This document shows, piece by piece, positions 1 to 12,700 of a stretch of DNA of 64,000 nucleotides (position 1 is the first letter of the stretch; every line of letters starts with the position of its first letter). Below the pieces are notes generated by a model. The model did not search any database, was not told where the DNA came from, and saw only the letters and a program-made list of their open reading frames with translations. A program made the position numbers and the translations under genes. The stretch is from Lutraria lutraria (lineage: Eukaryota > Mollusca > Bivalvia > Venerida > Mactridae), in contig OZ026833.1 of the NCBI GenBank assembly GCA_964023205.1, forward strand, positions 4,462,965-4,526,964. The letters run 5' to 3'.

Positions 1-129
1 TAATTTTGAAATATTAATTTGAGTGACCAGAATATTTTTTTTTCATTAAATTACCTATTATCTTAATGCAAATTATCGTTAAAGACCCTGAAAACGTTTG
101 TAGCAATTAACTTATATTTACCTTTACAG

Positions 130-199
130 GATCCTTGTCAGACTGAATGCAGTGATGGAATGACATGTGGAATAGCTTCTAAACAATGCGAGCATCGAG
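130..199 (+). CDS. exon: cysteine-rich segment
   Basis: The acceptor is tttacag|gat and the donor gag|gtaacc. It has 70 nt, starts in phase 0 and ends in phase 1; the other two frames hit stops at once. It encodes DPCQTECSDGMTCG and further residues. The fold is not recognised. Confidence 0.55.
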
Positions 200-1755
200 G
201 TAACCATACACAAAAGTACAACCAGTTTATACCCCATGCAGCTTTGCTGTAAATCATTCTAAGGATGTATCCTTTTATAGAATGCCTTGTTACATCATCC
301 GATTTCTTTGTTGCATGTGCTGGATAGGTCTATTTGGGGTTGGTTGATTATGGGGTGTGATATTGCGTGGAGGGTGAGATATTTGCACGTTGTTATTTCA
401 AGGAGTCCTTTTTCTTATTATTTTCACGTATGAAAAGAATGGAGAAGAATACATGTATTTGGTTTCATCCATCCATTGTAAGGATCAATTTCAGGGATTC
501 TCCGATGGTCACACCTTTTTGCTAGGTTTTCTAAGTGTGGATCGGTGGTCTAGTGGTCAGGATCTGTACTACTAATCGATTGTTCGTGGGTTCGAATCTC
601 GGCTACGCCTTTCGTTATTTGGGGGACAGTTTTCAGTATTCCTTATCCCAACCACCGAACCTTGGATGTCCGTGAAGTTGGCAGCCCAGCAGCCTAGCAG
701 CCCAGCAGCGTGAAGTTGGCAGCCCAGCAGCCTAGCAGCCCAGCAGCGTGAAGTTGGCAGCCCAGCAGCCTAGCAGCCCAGCAGCGTGATGTTAGCAGCC
801 CAACAGCCTAGTAGCCCAGCAGCGTGAAGTTGGCTGCTAGGCTGCTGGGCTGCCAACTTCACGGACATCCCAGGTTCGATGGTTGGGATAATATGAAATG
901 TGTTAAGAAAACCATCGGGAAAAGGGCGGGGCGTGAATCGGTGCTTTACATATGACATGGTAAAGAAATAGGAAAACCTTTAGAAAAGAGTAGGATCCAT
1001 ATACATTCCCGATTCTCCAATATCTTCCTCAGTTTAGTGCCACTTTTTGTTGAGTCTGTTTACCGGTGACACGCCTCTATTCAATTGAAATTGCCATTAT
1101 AAATTTGTTTCAATTGGGGAATCAGTATTCATGCAAGCAATTACCATATAAACAGAACAAAGCGTTTAAAACTCTCTACAGTATTATATTTATTGCTGCA
1201 TAAATTTAAACATGCATGTCTATGCAAACATGTATTCTATGAAAGTGAGTTAAGCGAGACATTTTTGTTCAGCCGGAGGTTAGTTGGTAAGGCTATGGTA
1301 AATAATATATGTGCGATATCGATTTGTACCCTGAATGATGTAAAGATGATAAATAATAACATAAGCAGAACAAGACACTTTCAATGAGTCTATGATCTTT
1401 TACAACGATGTAAACTCTTGACATACTTCATTTGAAGTAACTGGTTAGAGAATGGTTGGATTCTGATTGGTTTGCAATCAATATATACGAAATTCTGAAA
1501 GGTTTCATTATCATGTATATACCTAAATTATTTTTTACATCATCTTTATTCTGCACAAGTTGTTGCGAGTTAGTGACAATGTTTGAGAAAAAAATCCACA
1601 TATTTCTCTTGTTTGTTTTAGAATGTGGGATTCCAAAACCAATCAATGGGACATTCTATGGCAACAGTTTTAGCATTGGTTCCAAAGTACGATACATGTG
1701 TGATAAGGCCCTTTTTGTAACATATAGAGGGTTGTCTGCTGAGAGACTCTGTCTT
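130..1755 (+). CDS. sushi (CCP) domain protein, 5'-partial, two exons visible
   Basis: Two exons join in phase. The first (130-199) follows an acag acceptor, is open only in phase 0 and encodes a cysteine-rich piece with Cys at positions 3, 7, 13 and 20. Its single leftover G plus AA at the next exon gives Glu, so exon 1622-1755 continues as ECGIPKPINGTFYG, the start of a sushi/CCP module, the adhesion fold of complement regulators and many secreted proteins. Three of the usual four cysteines are visible (ECG, RYMC, RLC). The closing Trp/Cys strand is missing: a gtaaat donor follows, and I found no matching exon before the next gene at 3469. The gene may continue through an exon I missed, or be a decayed fragment. 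Earlier exons lie left of the window. The sushi call is good; the protein's identity is unknown. Confidence 0.6.
541..605 (+). repeat. tRNA-like SINE head
   Basis: It contains an A box-like ggtctagtggtcaggat and a B box-like gtgggttcgaatctc spaced as in a tRNA, but the anticodon stem pairs poorly. It sits directly 5' of the foldback repeat at 631-902, so it is probably the promoter head of a SINE rather than a working tRNA. Confidence 0.5.
631..902. repeat. foldback element with an internal 38-bp tandem array
   Basis: About four copies of a 38-bp unit (cgtgaagttggcagcccagc and onward) start at 671, 709, 747 and 785, with a further start at 823. The array is followed at 833-870 by the same unit inverted. 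The inversion extends outward through matching flanks (tatcccaacca at left, tggttgggata at right). The single strand would therefore form a stem of roughly 60-70 bp with the repeat array in its loop. Confidence 0.85.
1622..1755 (+). CDS. exon: sushi/CCP domain, incomplete
   Basis: The acceptor is ttgtttgttttag and the donor ctt|gtaaat; 134 nt, phase 1 to 0. It shows the CCP hallmarks ECGIPKPINGTF and GSKVRYMC. The final Trp and fourth Cys would have to come from a following exon that I do not see. Confidence 0.65.
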
Positions 1756-1927
1756 GTAAATACACATGTATCTAAATTATCCACTTGACCAATGTTACAC
1801 TTGAGTGTAACGTAAGATAAAAAGAAATCTGTCAATATGTTTCTGTTGTTCTTTAATGGTAATAACATCCAGTTGATAGCGTAGTCCTGCATAAGAATTA
1901 ATCAAGAATCTTTGGTAGAATAGTTGT

Positions 1928-2040
1928 GATATCTGACTAGTAATCACTACCCCCCTACCGCTGTAAGTTTAAATCGCATAGATTCTGCATAGAAGTATGT
2001 CTGTGATCTTCCTCCATTGTTAAAGTATGTGGCTTGATTA
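1928..2040 (+). repeat. degraded SINE, 'tctgactagtaatcac' family
   Basis: It carries the family signature atctgactagtaatcactac, which recurs near 24093, 52404 and, inverted, near 30990, 56235 and 60600. Confidence 0.5.
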
Positions 2041-2468
2041 AAAATACACATACAAACAAGTACCCCAAACCCATATCTAAGCTGCTCATACAGTCAAGTT
2101 CTCCGAGCACATATCTAATCATGAGTTACACATACAATCAAGTCCTCTAAACGTATTTGTAGTCAGCTAATGATATTATATGACTGCGACTTTCCGTTAT
2201 TCGGATTCTTAATCTTTGGATTGAGAGACTGACACGTTATCAAATACTTTTGGTAAGATTAAAACATAGAATTTTCTTAGTTTATGTTATGATTCTGAAT
2301 ACTCGTTCCTGACACTGTTATCAACACATAAATCCACATTATCATGTAGGGAAGAATGATACGTCGGATTGGAAAATATATAAATCATTGTAGAAAAATA
2401 TATGTGAGCAGCTGCTGTATATCCGGCATCGTTTCCACATAACAAACATATATTGTACATGTATATTA

Positions 2469-2537
2469 GGTGGTAAACTGGTTCCCGCTTCGTGCTGCAG
2501 TGCACCAAAGTGTGTACAGACCGGGAACCAGTTTAGC
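2469..2537. repeat. short inverted repeat of the AAACTGGTTCCC family
   Basis: The ends aaactggttccc and gggaaccagttt flank a short GC-richer loop containing tgcagtgca. The same end motif marks the element at 7945-8597 and, in altered form, 22835-22900. Confidence 0.6.
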
Positions 2538-3376
2538 CACATTCATCAATTTGATAGGCTGCATCACCAGGGCCCAGGTATATAAAATCTCAATTCCATT
2601 CTCTTTGTAATTTGATTGAAAAGAAATAGATGTTTTATTTCTAAATATAAAAAACATATTCATATTAATTAATTAGACTGTCAGGATTATGTATCTTTGA
2701 TATCATAATTGTTTTGGAAGTAAATTTACAAACATTAAAAGATACAAAAATGAGATATGAGCTCGGAGACCGATCTTATGTTAAGGGTCTATGTTAAGTA
2801 TAGACATCAAATCCAAGTTACAGTCTTTGCTTTTTCATGTACAAGTAAACACGAATATTTCTTTGCCTTGGATTCGAAGCGAATTCTTGTAAAGATGAAT
2901 TATTTATAATGTCATATTTCCCAGTAGAATTATAGCATATGCGCAAATCACCAATTTTCAGGATTACGCGCATTATAATAATGAAAGTACGACGATTTAC
3001 GATTAACCGGTATTCAAAATCAAGTCAATGCATAGTCGGTTGTCTCTCATTAAACAGTAAGCCTCAGACGTTTTTGTTAAAATAAAATACTTTAATTCTA
3101 ACTCGGAATATAAGAAACGAGAAATGCAACAACAGTAGTTGAACATTTATTGAAATAATACTCATAGAGCGATGTCTGAAGTGAATGCATACGACGACTG
3201 AAGGCGATAATGTAAGCGAGACGGTTACGAGAGAATACTCGCCTGTACTATTGGCGATAGACTCAACGTGGAATACTTCTGTGGCGGGAATTCAGATAAG
3301 TTGACAAATAGCACTTCACATAGCTGGCTTGAAGTCTTAAGTGTCGTTTACTGGGATTGTGAATTAATAATGCCGG

Positions 3377-3385
3377 TATATAAAG
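3377..3385 (+). promoter_or_regulatory. TATA box of the beta-lactamase-like gene
   Basis: TATATAAAG lies about 85 nt upstream of the start codon at 3469. Transcription would begin around 3405-3415 and give a 5' UTR of about 55-65 nt. The position is an inference from sequence alone. Confidence 0.6.
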
Positions 3386-3468
3386 AAACGTCGGCGTAAA
3401 ACAAACCCTTGGCAGCGTCTTTGAAATCACATTAGGTTAAGATCGCTTTTTTTGCTATTGATATAAAA

Positions 3469-3797
3469 ATGGAAATATTGGGGCGATTTTGGCTGAGAGA
3501 GGTTTTGAAACTGGTAATTTTTGAAACCATATTTGTGATGGGCGACGGTGGGACGCATCCTGGCAATGAAATGAAGGAGTTGGATCATTTTATAAAACAA
3601 ACAGTGGCGTGTCGAAAAGTCCCTGGACTAGCAGTGTCTGCAGTTAGAAATGATAAAGTAATATTTTCACGGGGCTACGGACACTCGGATATAGAACGTG
3701 ATATAAAAGCTACCGAGCACACACAATTCTGCGTCGGATCACTGACTAAGGCTTTCACAAGCACCATAATTGCTGATGTGTTGTCAAAACACACCAA
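3469..3797 (+). CDS. beta-lactamase-like exon 1 (start, SxxK box)
   Basis: It begins aaaATGG and ends before gtaagtac in phase 2. It encodes the N-terminal hydrophobic run and the family stretch VPGLAVSAVRNDKVIFSRGY. The catalytic box CVGSLTKAFT gives the nucleophile Ser91 and Lys94. Confidence 0.85.
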
Positions 3798-6700
3798 GTA
3801 AGTACAACTATACCCGTTTTCAATGTTGCTTGTTTTTTTCTTCATTCTTTATATTTTGTGTAGCCAATCTTTGCCCACTCCTAGTCCGTTGTTCAAGAAT
3901 TTACGGAACGATTTAGAGATGTAGTTGACTCGAATAAACGGTTTCCGTGTGTCAAGGTGTATCGATTGAGAATTCAGAGATAGTCTTTCGGCTAACTATG
4001 TGTAATTGATTACCAGTAATCCACAATAATAACGAGTTAATTAATTAACTAATTAAGTGTTTCATTACTTTGATGTGAATATGTAATGCTGTGGAATCAT
4101 TAATTGTCGTTGGGGATTTAATTTCGTGCATTTCGTGGGACGGTTCATCCACGAAATCAAAACCCCACAAATTTAAATGCTGTGAAAAGTTTGTTTTTTT
4201 CAAAAATCAAAATCCAGTAATTTATGTCCCCACGAAATAGCCATTTTAGTAAAAAAACACGAAATTGGAGCCCAATGAAAAAAACAAGCAGTATATATAT
4301 GTAATGTTTATGTGTCTCCCGCACCGTGTAAGCCTGCAACATTTCTTGCATGAAATATTGTACGAGTATATACAATTATCAAGACTTCAATGAGGCGGAA
4401 AATTTTGGTTTTTGGTTACCCGACCGATACCCTAATTTTTCCCCGCGACCCTAGACGAACGTACGGTATCTACTGTCTCGGTTTTTTACCTTTCCGTACT
4501 CTTCCAATAACAATAATTATAACAAAATCAAAAATCTACCTACCAGTATTTACTGAACATGTTACCAGAAAGGAACAATTCGGTTATAGGGACGCTTATA
4601 ATTACTTACTGTGAAAACTGGCCTTAGAAGCGTTTAAAAGGGCTTCATAAGAATGTGTTTAAATTAAATAAATCCATGGCTCTAAAACCAAAATAATCTT
4701 TAAAAAAACTATTACTGATTACGTCATAAATATACTGAGCCGAATTCCTAAACGTCCGTCCTGTATTTTATAGAATTGCAAGAAGACCATTGAACACACT
4801 TGGTTAATTGTCAGGTGGGTGGTTTCTATTTTATTCAATCCAACTTTGACTCTGGATATTCAATTTATTGTAAATATTGTAAAACATAACTTGTGCAGGG
4901 AAAACTAGGCGACCTGTTGGCAGGCCACAGCTACGATTGAAAGACGTGTGCCCCGTTGAGGGTCCTAAACGTCCTGGACATCGACCTGAACAACTGGAAA
5001 ACAACAGCCCCGAAACGTTCAGCCTGGGGACACATCGTGCAGAAAGGTCTCTCTAATTTCGAAGAGAAGTTTGTTCAACAGCACAACGCAAAGAAAGCGA
5101 GAAGAAAGACTGAAGCCAAGACAGGCAGACAGAGAAGCCTCAGGATTCATGTGTGTCCTATGCCACATGGACTGTCACTGCCGCGTTGCACTGGCGAGCC
5201 ACACCAGAATAAACCAGAATAAACACATAGAGTGTAACTCCGTAGTCTTCCGCAGGACGCCTGTAAACGAGCACATTAGAATTGGTTCATAATCTCGGTT
5301 CTTCCGAGAATCAAGTTTTAACAGATGGACCTTTAGACATCTTCCCCAGTGTATATAACAAGAGAAACGCTATTTCATTGTAGTAAGTGTTCATATCAAC
5401 TATAGAATATCTGGATAGAACTTCAAGACAATTCTGATAAATCATTTAATTTTCCGGGGTTCTCATTAGATGTCAAAAATTAAGTGTCCAATATGACCTT
5501 TGACTGATTATAATCTAAAATTAGCAAATTTTCTCACTATTGTAATAAAAAAAATTTGACCTGTTGGTACAAAGTCTTAATAGTCAGAAGTCTTATTTGA
5601 TTAAATTTGGTAGTCAAAATATCATTTTAAGTGTCAAATGAAAGCCCAGGTTCTTATTTTGGGTCGCTGTCATACCCAGTTTTCTTTGTAATGCTAATGA
5701 TTATAGCTTATTGTATGAAATAACGCGTTGTCAAGGTTTGCCATTAGTAATAACCACAAAAATATACTAGACATTAATATGTAAAGAATCTACGTTAAAA
5801 GCTCAAAAAATAAATAAAACAAGCCAAGCTATGCATAAAATTCCCTCGAGCAATTACTAAAAATATTTCGTTATAAAAAATAGGCACGATTGTTATTTTA
5901 TGTATATTTAAGCTACATTCTTGGAATAGTGGATTAGACATTTCTCTTTAACCCATTAATGCGTCGTTTTCGTATTTCTCTACGTATTATTTTGTTTCTA
6001 ATTAAACGCCTGCACCGTGGCAGTCAAAACACTAAGTTAACCCTTCTGATGTGGTTTAAGTCCATCAATAACCAGGGTTATTTCGCAACCTTTCCTGCTT
6101 TAATGAATATCGAAAGTATGGAAGGTCTGTTTAAAAAGGTAAAGAAACTTTCCGCGACCTACCGAACCTATTTTCTATCAAGAAAACGCAAACAATACTG
6201 TGTTTCTAGCCCTCGTAAGCGATTGAGCATACTGACGTTTCAAAAACTGGAAACAAAATGAAATTTCATGTTTAAATGAAATCTTTGAAAAAAAAGTCAC
6301 TAAATGTAAGTCCACTTACAAATACACGTATCAGTCCAGATTGTACAACGTGATGGAAGTAAATGTATATCACATGCAGTAAAGTCACATGGTTTAATCT
6401 AACCCTTACTTGTTCCTGTATCCTTATATTTAGAATATTTGTACATTTTTGGACACCAACGAACTAAAGAATGTCATACAGCAAAGTGGGAAATCTTAAA
6501 TCAACCCAAAATAAGCTTTTTATTTGAAATCGTCCACAAACTGTAGTTCCTCATTGACCTCGGCGTCTGCAATGTTATTCCTATGGGAACAAAATAGTAG
6601 CTGAGTATCAAAGACCATTGGAAATCTATTCCTAATTCTTGTTTACATATAGAAATAATCTCATTATTATGGGAACAATTGAACGTGTGTACATATATCA

Positions 6701-9700
6701 CGTGACAAAGTCTCCGCCCTTTAAACATATTAAAGATGACATTTTCTGACAGTTCGATCAGGACATGTTCAGGCGTACATTTTGGTGAAATCACAGTCCT
6801 TCTATAAACCAGCTGGACGTCCTATTAAACATTTCCGGTAACGGATGGATTACGAGCTCCCAGCGATAAGGAGCTACATGCAGTTATTAAAAGAAAGAAC
6901 CCATAACCACCCGACCACGCAGGCTCCCAGAAAGTTTCCTGCATCTCTGAATGAAGCCTACTACATGTAGTTAGTACATTGGATGAGATCTCTTTTATTT
7001 TCCGATAGATCGTGCTAAAGCACAGAACTCAAAAGTCTGTCCTTAAACCATGCATAAATCGTCGCACATGCAAAATCACAAATACATGTACTAGGAAGGG
7101 AAAGAAAGAGGAGATGAATGCAAACTCCTCATCCGATACATTTATCCATGCCTTCCACCAAACCATTAGTCGATTTTGAGTAGAAAAGATATTTTCTCTG
7201 TCGCTTAACATTTATTTCAATATTTTATTCATGATATTTGTTTCAGTTTGTCAACATAAGTTTAATAAACCCGCAAAACTTCTCCGTAAACATTATTGAT
7301 GTATATTTTTGAAACTAAGTGTATTACCGAGAATGTATGGAGATTTGTAATTCTCGTATGGATGGAAGAATGGGTCGAGAAAAGTACGACCGTCATATTT
7401 CTGTTTTTATGATATTGTTTATGTTCGCTATAATCCCGATTTATGTAGTGCATGTTTTACAACTTCTTCAAGATTGTTCGTAAAACAAAAAGAAATTCAG
7501 ACAATGTTACTACTAGTATTTGGTGGAAACGTAAATAGGCCTACATTTGTAAACATTGGTTGTTTCTTGTTATGTGTTCATTAAAAATGGGGTCACTGAG
7601 GGATGTTTCATGAATGAGTACGGGAAGGTAAGAAAAATCATCCGGGACGTACGTTTCCTCTGCCCTATTATAAGTTTCTATGGTTACTGGATGGGGAAGA
7701 CTACATGGTAATTCGGTAACATGAAACAAACATTTTTTACATCTTACTGATCATTTTCTTATGTGTTTGTGTACGATGTGTTTGTACCATTCTTTGAGAA
7801 AACGAAAATCTTTTTTTATTTAATGATAATCCAGCGTTATAATTAGACTGTTTCATGATTGTAACTTTAGTTTTTGTAATCCAATATATTAACGTGGTTT
7901 GAATATTACACTGCGGCGGTTTAAGCTATCACGTGAAGATTTTTAAACTGGTCCCGTTCCAAGTTGCAGTTCATGTCTATTATGCAAGTTCAGTTTCCAT
8001 GAGTACTTTCAAAATTGCTGTGTTCTAAGAATATTCACGTCGGAACTTGACTTATTTATTTGTTTATCAAATTATTTTATTTATATCTATAATAATGAAG
8101 AACCGTTGTCATGGAATATTTAAAATCATTTATGATTACTTAATCGCGAGTTTTATTCAATCACTACCTTTTTTATCAAAATCGCAGAATGGTACGCAAA
8201 TATTTATTGAGATATTTTTACACCTAGATTATATCGTCAGGTTTTGAAGATAAGCTCATTTATGTTAATATGTTTTATATTAGATTTCCATGTTCTTATA
8301 TTGTTTATCAACAATTTTATTAATGTCTGATAGCACAGTCGTTCTAAACTATTAATATTGATGCCTTGAGATATCAAGAACGTATTGAAGCAAAAATCGC
8401 TGAGAGTTGATGTTAAAATAATGATTTAATATTTCAATTTTCGGATAATTCAATAGTTAACATTAATTTAAAAAATCACTCTCAGCAAAATTATGTCATA
8501 TTTTCGGAATTCCGAACCTACGGGATGCCTTTGATTGGTTTCCGTTTATTCTGTGTATGCACTGCAAAATACTCGTAGAATGGGAACCAGTTTAAGATAG
8601 TTGAATTCCTTGTGTAATAAAAGTCTACTCTTTGTCTATGATGCTTAAGATGTCAAAATGTTTAATACATTTCTATTTTCCGTACATCATGGAACACAAT
8701 ACCACAATAATATAGTAATACTAGTATTTGAACCATAAAATGATTAATACAAGTCTACATTCATCATTGTCTCTCTTGCCATATACAATGTTGGTCCAAA
8801 TACAGTACAACCTCTCCAGAGCGGCCCCCTCTTGCGCACCTCCCCCCCTTTCAACAAAATCATCATGATTTTCCCACTGCACGATTAAACTATTAATTTA
8901 ACCCTCTATAGCAACAACCTCTAAACAACAACAAATTTCCAACTCCCAAAAGTTGTTGCTTTGGAGAGGTTGCACTGTATGCCATATATTTCTTCCTTCA
9001 GTTTGTCGTGGGACACAAAAATAAAAGATATTTTAGGACCAACTTTCCAGCTAAGTGATGATCTACGCACAGAGAACGCAAACATACGTGATGTATTGTC
9101 ACATAAACTGGGCACACCATCTAACTTCCACGCCTTACTGGTTGGATTTCCGGCCAACATGTCAAGACCGGAACTAGTGGAGTAAGTTTGGTAGATTCAT
9201 TTTAAATTCCAGAAGCATTTAACTGCTTGTACTTCCTTTTGAGAAAAATGCATTTAATGGACGAGTCAGTCGTTCTTGGCATAGCGATTCAGCTTATTGA
9301 AGTTAAAGCTATACAAGCATACTAGTATAAGTAAACGCATGTTGTGGTGCGCATGCATGGAGATGTAGAAAAAGAAGTTACATGTACTAGTACATTGTAC
9401 ATACTTCTAGAATTGATGTGACGATAGTTTTCAGTGATTTTTTCTGGTAACCTTAAAACTAGTTCAAGATTTGCTGATTTGACCGTATTTTATTAATGCG
9501 TTCAGCCCACAAACTAGTGATGTCATCATTTTGGAGGTTCCCTATTGTCATAATTATACGTGTGTTACAAATAAGCACGCACTCAATGACAAATCTGCTC
9601 TAACAACCATGTCCTAAATGGATTTAAATGTAGCCAACATGGTAAAAATCCGTCTTTTACAACCTGTATGAACAACAATCAATTCCATTTAACTCACATC

Positions 9701-12700
9701 ACATTCCGTGTGTCCATTGATCCAGATTGTAATCACGTTATGTCAGTTTCCAATTAACGTTTCATTGTGTCAAACAGCCAAGCAGACACTGGGGACTGTT
9801 GGGTTAAAACGCTGACTTGTATGAGGTCGTGTGGAGACTTTTAACCGTATGCCGATGGGTATATTACAGTTTGTTTACATATTTGTTTGATGTTCTGAAG
9901 TTTATGTCCAGAACTGCTGACACAACTTGCATGTTGTAGCACCGGAAGATTTCCACAGACTTCCTCATTCGATAAATTAATCATCTCAGGCGATTAACCT
10001 TACGGCACTCTGTTTATATAAGGACATGCTGCAAAATGTCCGTTGATTTGCCGTTTGCATTCCTTTGAAATCCCAGAATGAACATTTTGACTATACCATC
10101 TTATTTTATCTTCAAGTGACCTCAGGCGAGTGTCTCATCTGGTGAACCAAATTGTACATCGACATTGGAACATGTTTACCATATGTATTCCCCTGTCTTG
10201 GTTATTTCAGAAAACTTCGTTATATGCCTGCTTGCAGTGAATTTAGAGCAAAGTTCCACTACAGTAACTACATGTACATGTTGGCTGGGTACGTTGCGGA
10301 AATAATCTCAGGTGAATCATGGGAGAACCTGGTAGGAAAGCGACTTCTCCATCGACTGGGCATGCGCAGTACAGGCTTTGTTGACAATGGCGGGAATCTA
10401 AACAGCATGGCCGTTCCATACGTGTTGAAAGGAGAAAAACTTATTCCCATAGACAAAGAACTTCTTTTGTAAGATCTTGTGTAATTTACCATAATAGGAA
10501 ATTTTAACACAAAATTTATTTCAGTAAATCGAGGCCATCTTTCTCCAATATATAAACATGTTTGATTCTATAATTGCTTTAGACTTGTCCCACAAAGATG
10601 CAATGGTTTCTGACATCAAATACATGTAGTTTTGAATTATGGGACTTTTACAAGAACCGAGTTGTCTCTTTGGAACCATAATTATATACCTATAGAAGGG
10701 ATTTGTCATAGTTTGTGTTTTATATATGTTATTCTATCATATTGTCAGAGCTGTTTCACCATCTGGTCCAGCAGGATCTGTGTACTCAACAGCAAGTGAC
10801 ATGGCTAAATGGATTATGTTTCATTTACGAGGTGGTAAGAATATACATGGACATCAGCTGGTCAATAAAAAGTGGCTTCAGGTAAAACATGGTCGATTTT
10901 CGACACATTGTATCGTTGGATACCCACGGTTACTGACTCCTTTCCGTTAGATACATTGCACCGTAGTAGAGTCACCAACCGTGGGTATCCGACGATGGAT
11001 ACATTGTAGTTGCGTATGTACGTTATCACGAATGTTCTTTTCGATAAAATATATTTGATTGTACATTTTTTGTTCTAGCATTTAGGATTGTATTCATGCC
11101 ATACATGCTACCTTCTTTATGCTACGAGGGAGGAGAGGGCGATTAATTAGAGCAATCTTGCAATGCCTGTGACGCAGCATTCTTCATTTGCAATTATTGT
11201 AAACAATACATTTTATGACATGCTTGTCTTTTACGTATACACCATTAAACACATATACGAGCACATAGATATGTAATAAGACATAGTCAAAATACAATGC
11301 AGTAATTGAAATCAACATTGTAAATAACTTACAGTTAAGTCTTGGAAACATTATAGTGATTCATTTTTTCACTATTTACGTTTATGATGATTTGCCTTTG
11401 ATTTATTTTATCGTTCAAAGTATTTTTACCGTAGGAAACGTACGAATCACAGATGACGCATCCGTTTGGAGCTACAGATTTAACAAAACCAACATATCCA
11501 ATCAGTGATGCCACATTATCCTATGATATGGGATGGATGTCTTCATTGTATAGAGGTAAAAATGTTGTAGTTGAAGGGAACAGTTGTCTGGTTTTATGCT
11601 ATGCGTTTTCTCCAATTATGAAGGTATCTTGAAAGCTGAAGTTGCTGACTTTGCTGATCATTTTCACAAACATTGTTCACATTTTTATATTAAATATTCT
11701 TTCAAACCCGTGTAAGCGGCCACCTCCGAATAAAGGCCATCTTGTGAATGAAAGTCAGTCTTCTAAAACCCGTCATTGATTACATACTAGTAATACAAAA
11801 ATACATAGCGAACCGACAATTATATTATGGCACATCAATACGTCAAAACTATGATAATCTGATCTAAATATTGATTGTTCTGATCAAAGTTTTGCAGATT
11901 TTTTCCGTATACTTTGGTAAACAAACTTTCGGATATAAGGACCCTTTTATATTTTTTGTCTGGTTTACTCGAGCGTGCGGTAAATCGCTTTCCAATGACG
12001 TATATGAATAAAGGCCACCCGGCAGAAAGGGCCACACGTTGTCTTACTCAAGGATGGCATTTGTTCACTATTTTGACTTTATATCAGAATACTATGCTTT
12101 AACATATCTGTAAACAAATTCTGGTAGTCTTACAATAATTGTAATGTACAATATGACCGGTGATTAACATTGTTATCGTTAGCTTGATGACCGAGTTTTT
12201 CACTTGTGGATATATTCCAAATACATGTATGATGCAGTTCGGAGCATTAGGCTTTGTAATATTTTATTTCAATCATTTATTTAACTGAAATTCAATTGCT
12301 GCATTGAAATCTGTACATCTGTCATTCATTCACGTAGTGTGTCGCGTACAACCATAACGATTATAGAACTATTTGAGATCTCGTCATTTCTCGTACCACG
12401 TGATTCGTTCAGGGAATTGATACGATGTTATCTCATAGTGAAATAATTGGGAAAAGTCTACTTAATTGAATAGTCGTGATGCGGTAAGGGCACCGACTTG
12501 GGAAATTGAATTGATGGGCGAATAATCTAATACATCACGTCCTTTGATTAAAACTACTGAACTTACGGTGAAGTTCTCAGTTGTGTATTATGCAATTAAT
12601 GGGATATGAACATACGTCTGAGTACTAATAAGTATGAGGAGACTTTTCAATGACAATTGGGAATAAACGTACAGCATTGAACTGTTAGAAAACTTACAAA

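Larger units (their letters stand above)
1756..3376. other. gene-poor stretch between the sushi and beta-lactamase-like genes
   Basis: It is AT-rich with no convincing exon. It holds a degraded SINE (about 1928-2040) and a short inverted repeat (2469-2537, aaactggttccc against gggaaccagttt). The right part should contain upstream control sequence for the gene at 3469. Confidence 0.5.
3798..9001 (+). other. intron 1 of the beta-lactamase-like gene
   Basis: This 5.2-kb intron holds a MITE (4088-4283), the tail of a non-LTR retrotransposon (4896-5290), a TIR element (7945-8597) and a MITE next to the acceptor (8801-8979). The 100-codon ORF at 5959-6261 has no recognisable domain and I do not call it a gene. 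Confidence 0.6.

Noticed and set aside
671..860. 38-bp direct repeats resembling a CRISPR array
   Set aside because: The units are contiguous with no spacers, lie in a foldback element, and the genome is eukaryotic.
4390..4614. 74-codon plus ORF in a slightly GC-richer patch
   Set aside because: No recognisable domain; possibly part of an unknown repeat, but I could not support a call.
5959..6261. 100-codon ORF on the plus strand
   Set aside because: Basic, no recognised domain, no splice context; probably chance in intron 1.
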